Assembly: GCA_027924585.1 (NCBI GenBank)
Contig: BSBM01000092.1
Coordinates: 12,027,501 to 12,091,500, forward strand
Source of the DNA: Larix kaempferi
Lineage: Eukaryota > Streptophyta > Pinopsida > Pinales > Pinaceae
Reading direction: 5' to 3'
Length of the DNA stretch: 64,000 nt
Within the stretch, counting starts at the first letter, position 1. Each line of letters opens with the position of its first letter. The notes below the pieces were generated by a model that saw only the letters and a program-made list of their open reading frames with translations, made no database searches and was not told where the DNA came from. Of this stretch, positions 1 through 10,469 are shown one piece after another. The translations under genes and the position numbers were made by a program.

Positions 1-260
1 TATCATCTGAAACACTGCTGTAATACATCTCTAGGCACTGAACTGAAACTGTAATGGGATAAGTGGTCACATCAGTCATCAAATCTGAACTCTCAAGGCT
101 CAGCCTTGACACAAGGTCATATACAAATCTGAATAATGTACTGCTCTGATCATGAGTGATCCAATATATATATAGCCATGCTCTGGAATAATGTAAGCTC
201 TGGAATGTGCAGATATTTGCTGTACAAGAATAGTAGCCCTGCTACAATGGTGTGATAACA
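1..260 (-). mobile_element. LTR-A copy A1, 5' end only (reverse)
   Basis: This is the reverse complement of the first ~260 bp of the long LTR family seen at 21777, 26081 and 5942 (LTR-A). It ends at 260 with GTGTGATAACA, the complement of the family's TGTTATCACAC start. The rest of the element lies beyond the left edge of the window. No target duplication can be checked because the other end is missing. Confidence 0.85.
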
Positions 261-465
261 GTGCTGTATTTGCATTTGCAATTAAGGGTCTGCTCTACAA
301 ATCATGAGAGAAGACGAAACTAGGGATTGTCAACTCAGCGTTTTTTTTCTATTTGACAGACAATCGTGAAGTTGGTTTCATGTTGCCTCTGACAGCCAGT
401 TCTGATGGAACGAGTCTGGTTAGACCTGAATTATGCCCTAAGCTTATAGCGTATGCTCGTGTTGA
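261..465. other. unassigned spacer before the RING-CH fragment
   Basis: No long open frame. A T-rich tract followed by TTTGACAG near 345-361 could be a 3' splice site, which would make 362-465 the start of the exon described next. This is inference only. Confidence 0.3.
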
Positions 466-895
466 TGCATCTTAAAGGACCTCCAGCAGAGTGAAGACTT
501 GAGAACTGAAGAAAATGAATCCATTTCACTTACTGCAGGACGACCAAATTTGTTAGTTGAAATACCTTCAAGAAGCATTGCTGATTTACCCAGCGTCTTG
601 AAAGTAAACTTACCACCAACTCCAGGTTCAACAACAAAGGCAAAAAATTCGATCGCTTATACCATGGCCAAGTTTCAAGAACAAGGCATCTACATCAGAA
701 GGTGAAAAGACTGTGTTGCTCACCCAGCAGCTTCATCAAAATCATTGCCTTACGGAGGAGATCGGACAACTCGAACTCAAGATCGTTTTCACTAACAAAA
801 GTATTTGTTCCAATATCTGCAAAAAGAACATAGTCCCTGCCGGTTAGTCCTGTTACAGATTTGTCTGTCAGCCCCCTTTTTAATTCATGGTGACG
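466..895 (+). pseudogene. broken exon of a RING-CH (RINGv) E3 ubiquitin ligase, N-terminal region
   Basis: Plant membrane RING-CH (MARCH-like) ubiquitin ligases carry a low-complexity N-terminal half with a conserved RPN-L-EIP-R motif, a PPTP motif, and later an S-S-FSLTKLF-P...SLPV-P motif before the RING-CH domain. Here 466-705 reads GRPNLLVEIPSR and VNLPPTPGSTT. After a frameshift between about 705 and 760 the next frame reads SRSFSLTKVFVP then KRT-stop-SLPVSPVT, with a TAG at about 834. The RING-CH zinc domain and the membrane segments are not in the window. Order and spacing of the motifs fit one exon. The frameshift and stop make it a pseudogene or captured fragment. The family call rests on motif memory; a protein search with both frames would settle it. 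Confidence 0.5.
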
Positions 896-2816
896 TCGAT
901 TAGCACAATTAACCGGGCTATGGTCATAAATCCTTAGAGTTTGTCGGTCCGCAAATCTTGGGGTATATACTGTGTTGATGAATCGCCCGCGCGCAGCAGA
1001 GCCAAAATCGGAGGTCACGGCCCCTCTTCGTTAGCAAACAGTGAAAGATGGAGCTGAGCAGGGTTCACGCCATGAGTTGATAGGTGGACACATTTTAAAG
1101 GAATTTTCTTTTGGAAATCGGGCCATTGCTAGGCCTTTGAGAACGTGTTCACACATAAAATTCGACGAAGTGTTTCCACACGTCATGCTGGCGTGAACGT
1201 AGGTTTTGGGCCATTGCTAGTTTGAAGTCGTGTTTATAACAAAATTCGACAGTGTGTGATGCCGATGGCCATTGACCGCAAATCAAGTAAACTATGGCAT
1301 GAAGTTTTCAAACCACCCGAATTTTAACAAAGGGAGTGCCAGCGTGAACACCGAAGCCAGGTCATGGAGATCAACCATTGATTCACAACAGTTCCGCTTG
1401 GTTTTATTGTTTTCGAATGGATGATGTCGGTTCGAGATAAACGCCGAGTTCACCTTTAAAAGGTCGATTTCTTGACAACTGTATAAAAAAAAAAAACGAT
1501 TATCAATTGATGTCACTACTGTTTGGTGGCCTTTCGAGCTTTCGAAGAGAGGCCGTCTTCCTGTAAACGTTAAACTCAAGTGCATATCTTTCTTTGACAG
1601 CTGAGTACAGAATTTTCTTCCACACGTCAAAGCAATGGACCTACTTGCCGGCTGACCTGCATATTATTTGACTTCCAGTTGTTGACAGGCCATCATTCGT
1701 TGAGCTCCTTTGGCCGCCAGTTGGAGAGAAGGCCCTCCAATAGACGTGGAAATGAAGGATCAGTTAAGTAAAACTAAGTGGCAAGCCCACAATTTGAAGA
1801 TTTCTCTGATAGATTGGACAATCTCCTTGGCTGTGTATGAGATCTGGAGATGGCACACTCAGCTCCTTGAAACTCTTCTTGTATGTGGAGTTAGAGCTCT
1901 GAGTTATCTCTTGTACAAGTGATGACTCACACATATTTCACTTTGTCTACACTCTTGTAATCCTGAATGGGCAACCGATTGCATCTGGTGGTCTATTTAA
2001 GATTGCATACTTTGATCTGTAAAGATGGAAATACTTTTGGGAGTTTCTTTCCCTAGAACTTAATGAAAAATGTCATGGGCCTCTTTGGATAATCTGAGTA
2101 TTTTTGTGGCGTGAGCTTGTGATTTTTTGCATGAGTGTGAGCGTTCCAGTTTCTGCTTCCTATTTTCTTCGTGTAAGAGGCCATAGAAGGGTGACAATCC
2201 ACCACATTGGAAGGTGAAGAACTCTTAGCAGCTGCCTTCTTCTTCCCTTTGGCGAAGAACTCTTGGCATTCCGCTTTCTTCTTGCCTTTGTGAGCGTGCA
2301 TACACAGGTATTGATGTTTGTATTTAATCTAGTTTGATTGTGCAATCTTGATTTTTGGTTTGCATAGCGCACCTCCCGCAGCTAGAGAAGAAGTACTCTT
2401 TCTGATTGCCAAACAGTAGACTGAGCAGGGCTTGCTCAATGATGCGATCTTTCCCCCTCAGTCACATATGACACAAGGCCCTTTGATCTCTCTTTTGACT
2501 CCATTCGCCCCTTTGACATACTGGCACTGGCCTTCTCTCGAGGATTGATCCTCCCAACTTTCCCATCATTCATTCAAAATACATCTTTTGTTACATTTGT
2601 TTCTCTAAGGTGGCCTCTTCAATTCACCTTGCCCGTTTACTGTACCTGCCTTAGCGATCCTATCTTAGGGATACCCCCCTTGAGTTGGAGAAGAGCCAAC
2701 CTAAAGCGAAGAGGAGAGGAGTGTGGTGACATTGGCCTCTCTCCTGAGAGTTTTCATCCAGCTGGGGTGTTACATTTTGGGCTTCAACACACGCATGCCA
2801 GTTTTGAGAGACAACA
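896..2816. other. unassigned region, no supported gene
   Basis: Short frames occur on both strands (for example a 70-codon + frame at 1710-1922), but none shows a domain I recognise. A 38-bp direct repeat starts at 2216 and 2254; on the minus strand it encodes lysine-rich peptide in shifting frames. The last 300 bp, with pyrimidine-rich text and a GGGTGTTACA motif, may be another degenerate LTR. It stops where LTR-A homology begins at 2817. Confidence 0.4.
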
Positions 2817-3073
2817 CCTCCTAGCCCCACCACGTGCTTCATGTGTCATGTCCTAGTCATATGAGGTGGGCCCATGTACTTTTGCCCCCTCTAGAGGATG
2901 ACGTCACCCTCCATGAGTATCTTTTAGCTATGACATCATCACTATTTTGAGTGATCCATGTGATATATTGTTATGATTCATCTTAGCCATTGATTATGTA
3001 TTGAGATCTTTTAATCTCAACCACTCATTTCAAAAAGTGGTTTTGAGATCTAGGGTTTTGGTCTTTATTATCC

Positions 3074-3080
3074 TATATAA
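3074..3080 (+). promoter_or_regulatory. TATA box of LTR-A (copy A2)
   Basis: TATATAAGGAGGAG is followed ~40 bp later by the conserved GGAGCTCTGGAATA stretch. The same box occurs at 24330 in A5 and in reverse at 11674-11680 in A3. A4 (8520) and A6 (28565) have TATTTAA. The conserved position fixes the transcription direction of the LTR. Confidence 0.6.
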
Positions 3081-3729
3081 GGAGGAGACCCCCTATTGTA
3101 TAGCTCACCTTTGGAGCTCTGGAATATTGGAATAGAACACTTCTTTGTGGAGCATATTTCTCTTGTCTTGTGGATTCTATTGCATCTTGAATATACAGTA
3201 TCTCTTCTATGTATCATTGTGGATTTTGGAGCTACACGTTGTTTTCTTGCAGGGAGGCCGAATTGGTGGAGAGGAGGACGATTTGAAGAGCGTTATTGTT
3301 GGAGGGATCCACATATTCTCTCTTGGGTTGATCTTGGTGACATGGAGTATCATTATTGTATCTTTGTGACATAGTTGATGCTTTCTATTACATCTTTCCA
3401 TCATTTTCATAATCATCTTACTTGGCTTGTTTCACTTGACCTTGTCTTGTAGGAGGAGGACGATTTGACATCTTGGAGGAGGACGTTTTGGCTTGGAGCA
3501 ACAAAATCTCACTCTTGAATATACACATAGGTGAATGCTATCAATTTGCAAGGTGGCCATAAGCAATTGAGGTAAGTTCTACAAGGTATATGCCTAGATC
3601 CATCTATTCTTCTTCATTGGTCAACAAACCCTTAAAATCGAAACCCTTGTTTTTCACTCTTTCTTAGATCTACAAAGATCTAGCTTGGATTTGGGTATAA
3701 TAAAAAGAACCAACCTCTATAGTATCCAC

Positions 3730-4740
3730 AACAATTCAGATCTATAGTTTGGTGGCATTTGGACTTCATTTGGCCCTTCCCCCAAGGCACTTAGCCTTCC
3801 TTGAGTGAGGTCGCCCTCCTTGGGTAGGTGAGTTAAGCTAGTTCCATCACATGGGTAGGTGAGATCCCACTTGATTCATGATCCGCATACTTGATAACCT
3901 ACTCCTAGTGCGTCACCTCATTGATTTTCACCTTCTGGGCCCCTTTCCTCATTTTGAGGGTTGTGCCCCACTTGGGTCAATTTGGTGATGCATTTTCAAT
4001 CTTAGATCTATAGAGATCTAGCCATTGGATGCCTTGGATTTTCCAAACCCACCTTGGTAATTGACTTAACTACCTTGATCTAAAGTTTGGTGGCTTTTGG
4101 GATTGATTCGACACACTTTCCTATGCATTTAGCCCTCCTTGGGCAAAGTCGCACTTCCTAGGGGTTTGAGTTGTCCCACTTCAAGGACTTGGGTGGATGA
4201 GATCCTGCTTGATTTGAAAAGAGCATACCTTGAAACCTACATCTAGTGTCTCACTTTGTGGATTTTTGTCTTGGGGGTATCATTCCTCATTTTGAGGGTT
4301 GTTGTCCACTTGGGTCACTTAGTGAAACATTAGATCTAGTAAGATCTAGCCATCACATTAACTTGATCTTGAGTAGTACCCTTGATTTGCACCTTAGGTG
4401 TCCCAATCTACATTTTGGCATCTTTTTGACTCCATTTACCCATCCATATCAAGGCACTAGTCTACCTAAGGGAAATCGCACTTCTTGGGATTAGTGTCAA
4501 GTGCTAAATCCCATATGTGGGTATCTCCAATTTCATCTTAGATCCTTAGATCTACTCTTTGCATACCCCTTGGTACCATTTGCACCCTTAACTTCACCTT
4601 GTGGGTCCCATTTGAACCATTTCCATATCCCAAGGAAGTGGGCCCCTATTGTGTATTTCATGGTACTAGGTCTTGTCATTTGATCTTGTTATGTGGCCTA
4701 AATCATTCATTGGTTGAACACTAGTCATCCCTTAAGCCTC
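3730..4740 (+). repeat. ~330-bp degenerate tandem repeat inside LTR-A
   Basis: Three diverged units share the order: GATCTA-A-GTTTGG, a CCTTGGG-AAGTCGCACTTCC motif, CACTTG, a cattttgaggg/cattttaaggg stretch, then a palindromic AGATCTA-AGATCTAG box. Equivalent points fall at 3739, 4079 and 4408, giving spacings of about 340 and 329 bp. The same array sits downstream of the TATA box in A4, A5 and A6, and in reverse in A3, so it belongs to the LTR. Confidence 0.65.
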
Positions 4741-5032
4741 TTTCAACCATTCTTAAACTTCTAGGTCCACCTAACCTTGCATTGGTTTCCGTAACTTGTC
4801 TTTCACACTTCCCTAAGAACCTTTGCTTTGGTCCAATCACCTTTGATTGGCTATAGGGTCTCCCCCTTGGTCTTGATTCATCTCGATCTAAAGTGAAGAG
4901 TGTCTCGGTTGATGTGACTCCTAGCTTGCATTTGGAACCGTGGCATCTCTTGGGTCACCTCTTTAGTTGTCCATCTCCTCTACCATCCCGGATGGGATAC
5001 CACTAGGGACAACTACAAGTTGTGTGATAACA

Positions 5033-5514
5033 GAGACCATCTCCCTCTCCAGTTCAAGAGGGAGCCAGCAGAAAAAGGATGAACCTATCGATCCCATAGA
5101 TCCGATTGATATCCCTAGAGATGTTGCAGGTCAAAAAAGACCTAGATGGGCACAACAAACACTACAGGATGCAGAGGGGCATGTAGCTCCACATGGCGCT
5201 TCCAGAGAAAGAAAAAGACCTTAGAGGTTCTCTAGTTATGTGGCACTGATGAACAACATTATTGATTCAGAACCCACCACTTACGAAGAAGCATCCAAAC
5301 ATCAAGTTTGGAAGGATGCCATGATGGACGAATATCAATCCATCATGAAGATTGATGCGTGGGAGGTTGTGCCGAGACCTAAGGAGAAGTCAGTAGCGAC
5401 TTCTAAATGGCTATACAAGATCAAGCATGAAGCAGATGGCAGTGTTGAGAAATACAAGGCCAGATTTGTAGCCAGAGGATTCTCTGAGAAAGAGGGAGTT
5501 GATTATGATGAGAC
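5033..5514 (+). pseudogene. Copia polyprotein fragment: linker and start of reverse transcriptase
   Basis: The frame reads a Copia pre-RT linker, then a block ending in KARFVARGFSEKEGVDYDE, the N-terminal reverse transcriptase of Ty1/Copia polyproteins (normally continuing TFAPVA). Upstream are the family hallmarks STYEEA-like (TTYEEA), WKDAM-EY-S and W-LVPRP-like (WEVVPRP). One in-frame TAG lies at 5222-5224. The frame is cut after the DYDE/T codon by reverse LTR-A (A3). The catalytic YVDD part of RT is missing; the same element probably resumes with RNase H at 14253. Confidence 0.85.
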
Positions 5515-5941
5515 TGTTATCACATCACTTGTAGTTGCCCCTAATGGTATCCCATCCGGGATGGTAGAGGAGATGGACATTAAAGAGGTGACCCAAGAGA
5601 TGCCACGGTTCCTAATGCAAGCTGGGAGTCACGATAACCGAGACACTCTTCACTTTAGATCTTGACAAGTCAAGATCAAGGGGGAGACCCTATAGCCAAT
5701 CAAAGAAGATTAGCCAAAGCAATGGTTCCTAGGGAGATGTGAAAGTTGAGTTATGGAAACCAATGCAAGCTTAGGTGAGCCCAAGAGTTTAAGTGTGGTT
5801 GAAGAGGCTTAAGATATGAGAAGTGTTTCAACCAATGAATGAGTTAGGCCACCTAGGGAGATCAAAGAGATAGATCTAGTACCATGAAATACACAAGTGG
5901 GGCCCACTTCCTTAAAGTATGGAAATGACCCAAATGGGACG
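5515..5941 (-). mobile_element. LTR-A copy A3, 3' end segment (reverse)
   Basis: Reverse complement of the last ~420 bp of LTR-A, starting with TGTTATCACATCACTTG (complement of the family 3' end). It is interrupted at 5941 by solo LTR A4 and resumes at 10470 with the expected next base of the same LTR. The element was inserted in the Copia RT frame after GAGAC. Confidence 0.85.
5937..5941. repeat. target site duplication, left copy (GGACG)
   Basis: The five bases before A4 are GGACG. The five after it (10470-10474) are GGACC. In an uninterrupted LTR-A (complement of 4590-4600) this site reads GGGACCCAC, so the left copy carries one change. Confidence 0.7.
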
Positions 5942-8900
5942 TGTTATCACATATATAGTAGCCGGGCTACCATACATTATTTTTCTCATTCCAGTACACT
6001 ATTCAGCCAGTTCCCTTGCATTTGAGAATGCCGAGATGAGCATCTATATTGGATCACTATCAGATTGTGGACAGCAGTTGTATTCCCCATGCCATGACTG
6101 AGTTTCAGGACATTCAGAGAGATGACCGATGTAGCCATTATATCATTGGTACAGAGCAGACAGTAGTGCCCAGAGTTACAGCAGCAGTCTCAGAGGACAG
6201 AGGATGGTACAGGTTGATGTGCATTCAGGTATATGACTCAGCAGGTATATACATGGTGTTATGGTTAGATTGCTTTTATACTTATTCTTATAGCATGTCT
6301 TAGCACTTAGTGTCATGATCTGGCGATCATATAGATATATGGACTTGGTTGATCTAGTATATATATTATATTGTCCCTACTCAGACTTAGAAGTTCACTA
6401 TTCATACTCATTGGTATATACCCTCCTTAGGGAGAATAGAGGTGATCATTACACCATGCTTTGGCTTGCTAGTGTTGGCTCCATCATTTCATTGTCTTCA
6501 TCCATCCATGGCCTACCTTTTAGATTATCACCCTGACTTACTACTTGACTAGTGGCATGGAGGACTTTCCCCCACTGTAGCCTCTGTATTGGATGAGCTT
6601 CCCTGTTTATTGTGTCTCGGCTCTGAGTTGGTGACAAAACTTACCTATGATGAGTTGGAGCTCCTTGAGAATTCCCCTTAGTCACTAAAGTTGTGTTGGC
6701 TAAACCTGAAACTTTTAGTGCTGCCATGAATACAAAATTTGGAAAAATGAAATGCTATATCTTGTATGAAAAGCCCATTGATGCAATGTGTTTCTAAACA
6801 CACATGAATGAGAGGCATGCCAAATGAACATGGCAATGAAAATAAAATGTTATATCTTTTGGAAAATAAATACCTAGGTAAACAAGCTGTCCATGACACA
6901 CCTAGAAGTGCTCAGGTAAACAAGTGCCTTAAAAACACACCTGCAGCAGAAAGCCTAAAGAAAAAATGTAAATCTATGCAATGTGTTTGTAAACACACAT
7001 AGATCAAGGCTATGGAAACTTCAGGCCCAAAAAAGCAATGGAACTTAAATGCTATATCTAAACAATTGCTAGCCTTATTTGTATTATGGATTGTGCGCAT
7101 CTGTGAAGGTGAATAAACCCTCTTTAAACAACTCATCCATTTGTGAGACACCGCCATTCCCTGTGTTATTGCTCATTCAGTATATACTATGGTGTATTCC
7201 CTTTCCCTTGCCAAAGTGTCACAAAGTCAAGACAGTTAAGTCATCCCTTAGCCTAGCCAGTTAATTTAAGCCTTCACCCTTCACTAGCAAATTGATCACA
7301 ACTATGAAGTGAGTATGATCCTGAAAGTCTAGTCTGAGTAATAATAATAATTAACGACACTATATATTTGGATTTAGATCGCCAGTCATGATTACTCTGT
7401 GTTATAATTGTTATTTGAATAAGTTGTAGAGCATATGTTAACCTTGACACTTTGCAGCAGCTATTGATGATGATCTGAGTTATATTTGGTCTTGGTTAGA
7501 CCTAGTTTGACCATGGAGGACCATGGGACATGAGATGTTGGACCTTATGATGATATGGATAGATGATATATGGTCTATGTATACATACATGATGACTCTA
7601 TGCAGCAGCTACAGGGTTATGATGATGATTCTGGGGTTACAGCAGTGTTTGTATATGTACAGCGCATTATTATTGGCCTTGATCCGGTATATTGGATATT
7701 TATTTTGATCATGCAGAGATTCATATGGTGTATGAGTACACATTTTGGATGGATTTGGACCTTCTGAGTCCAATGGGACAGTTTGTTTTCAGTTCCGGGC
7801 ACTTACAGTGATGATTTAGCCTCAGTAGGCTGTCCTAGTGCAGTTTTGGCCTGTCGGAGCAGATGTGATTTTTATCCGGTTGACCTATGGCGCTGATGAT
7901 GGAGGGGGTGGTCCAGCCACTTGTTTTTACCATATTACCCCCCTTCCGGACACATTGGTGCCCTCACCTTGACAGCGCCAGCACTCCAGGAGGCTGTTTG
8001 GGGCAGTTTCACGCTTCCCGAGGCATTTCAGGATTGGTAGAAATGGCTATTGAGGAAATCGATTTGGGCTACTGAGGCAAAGTTATGGCATGGGATGATC
8101 AGTGATGATAGATCGGGACCTTCCACACCTTCTCCAACAGTTTCAGCTTCATCGGGGCCCGCATCCATCACTTATGGCACTTTCTGTGGATTTTTTGAGG
8201 TCTTTTGAGGACCACGACTTCACTATGGAGGCACGATTTGGTACATTCATGATTATTTTTTGGTTATTGTGCTATGGGGATTGACCAAGGAGGGATAAAA
8301 TTACCCCTTGGACCCACCATAAGCCTCTTATGATATTTTATCATCATGATTTGGTGGGATTCCCCTCTTATAGGGCGATTTTGTCCACTTACATTATATT
8401 TTATTAGTGATCCATGTATTTTATTGTTGAGCTCATCTCAACCATTGATTAGACATTTGTATCTTTTAATCTTAGCCACTCATTCAAAAAGTGGTTAGGG
8501 TTTTGGTGCCTCTCCTTCCTATTTAAAGGAGAGAGCCTCTCATTGTAAAGGGACTTTTGGCTCTGGATTATTGGAATAGAAAATTATTATTGCATCTATC
8601 TCCAGTGTTGTGGTGAATGTTTTTTGGTGTTCGTTCGTTGGTTCTTCCTTTGCACTGAGTTATTGAAGATATTGTTTGCCATATATTTTGTACCACGATT
8701 TTGCATCTACAGGTGGAGGCCGATTTGCTTGGAGGAGGAGGTATTGGTAGGGGAAGACTCTCCCTGCTTCTTCTTTGGAGCTCTTCGTTGGTAACAGGGA
8801 GTATTACTGTCCTAGGACCTTCTATTTCATGTTACTATTTGCATTTCTCTTGTATTTCTTCCATACTTGATCTTACTGATTGAATTTTCATTCCTTGGTT

Positions 8901-10469
8901 TGACAGGTAGAGGAAGGCGCACTTGTGGGCTAGGGCATCAAATTGGCAAGCAAATCAACAATCTCTCATTTGATCTCTGCGGGAATCTTCCTCAACATCA
9001 AGGCATCTCATCCACATCACTCAGGTATGATCTCAAGGTAAGTTCTATCTCCATGATCTATCCAATTGTCTAAAACATCTTAAAACCCTAAATTAATCAA
9101 AACCCCATTTTTACATTTTCTCAGATCTACTTAGATCTAGTGGGTTGTTGGGCGTAATATTGAAAACCCACCTCTATAGCATCCACGGCATCCCGGATCT
9201 ATAGTTTGGTGAGGGTTGGCTTCCGTTTGACCCCTCTCCCATGCCAACTTAGCTTCTCCCAAGCAAGGCGCACTTCACTAGTTGAGCAAGTTGACCTAGA
9301 TCTAGGTGGTGGGTGTTTGAGATTCCACTTGATTTGACATCTACACATCCAATAACACACACCCAGGTTGTTACTTTTCTGAAATTTACCTTGTGGGCCC
9401 TATTCCACATTTTAAGGGATTTAATCCCCATTTTGGACCACTTGGAAAACTTAAACTCAGATCTACTAAGATCTAACCGTTGGATTACCACGAAATTACA
9501 TATCCATACTCCTACTTGACCGATCTACCCGGATCTAAAGTTTGGATGCCATCCGACTTGTTTTGACCCACCTAACCCCACTTTTTAGCCTCCTTGGGCA
9601 AAGTCGCACCACCTTGGAGAAGTGAGTTGACTCACTTCCAGGAACTGGGTACTTGAGATTTTTGGAGATTTGAAACCGGAATAATTCAAAACCTAGGTCT
9701 AGACTATCACTTTGTCAAATTTTGCCTTGGGGATTGCATTCCTTGTTTTAAGGGATTGTGGTCCACTTTGGTCAAACCTAGATCTAGACACATTCATCCA
9801 TCAAGACCTCTATTGCCCACTTTTCCCAAGTACTAGGAGTCCTAAACCACAAGTCAACCCTACTTTGACTCCACTTCCCAATTCCCAAGGCACTGGTTTC
9901 TCTCCAAGTTAATTCAACTTTCCTAGATTGTTGGATTGACTTGTGGTTTGACCTATGCATGGTGAACTAAACCCTTGAAGCTGTCATGTATCATGGTCAA
10001 GCTTGTCACTTGTACTAGTTAGCCCCAATACAACCCTTAACTACCCTGCATTGGACACGGTTCCCAAGGCAGTGGATCTTCTGACATTGAACTAGTACAC
10101 TAGCCCTAGATCTCACTACAAACATTATAAGTCACTCTTACATCAACTATGAACCGAAGCTACACCTATTGAACCCCTCACTTGGCTTGTGACTTCATCT
10201 TTAGGTCTAGGATAAACCATACACCTAACTTCACTTAGAAATACCCTGATTTGGTGTCTTGGTTTTGATCTCTCCTGTCGGGAGTAGATTGGGTCTCCCC
10301 CTTTGTTGTCTGGGCTAGATAACATAAAGCGAAGGTTGCCTCGACTGGCGTGACAACCATATACATTGGAGGTCGAGGTGATCGTGGTTGCACCTTTTGA
10401 GTTGCCCTTCCCTATTGCCATCCATGACTGGATCCATCCATAGGGGTAACTACAGCTTAGGTGAAAACA
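5942..10469 (+). mobile_element. solo LTR-A copy A4 (forward, 4.5 kb)
   Basis: Complete LTR from TGTTATCACA to GTGAAAACA, 4528 bp, with a TATTTAA promoter box at 8520 and the internal ~330-bp repeats after it. Near-matching 5-bp target duplications (GGACG and GGACC) flank it, and no internal retrotransposon domain is present. It is therefore a solo LTR, left when the two LTRs of a full element recombined. It sits inside the oppositely oriented A3. The 3' few hundred bp are more diverged from A2 and A5 than the rest, so it may be a subfamily. Predicted frames inside it are not conserved coding sequence. Confidence 0.85.
8520..8526 (+). promoter_or_regulatory. TATA-like box of A4
   Basis: TATTTAAAGGAGAGAGCC occupies the position of TATATAAGGAGGAGA in A2 and A5 and is followed by CTCTCATTGTAAA and TTGGAATAG. 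Confidence 0.5.

Larger units (their letters stand above)
2817..5032 (+). mobile_element. LTR-A copy A2, 3' half (forward)
   Basis: Homologous to the promoter-to-end half of LTR-A (compare 24073-26080 plus 30541-30738). The 5' half is missing and homology starts abruptly at CCTCCTAGCCCC. It has a TATATAA box at 3074, a run of ~330-bp tandem repeats after it, and the family 3' end GTGTGATAACA at 5032. The next five bases are GAGAC, which also occur at 5510-5514 before copy A3. Confidence 0.85.
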
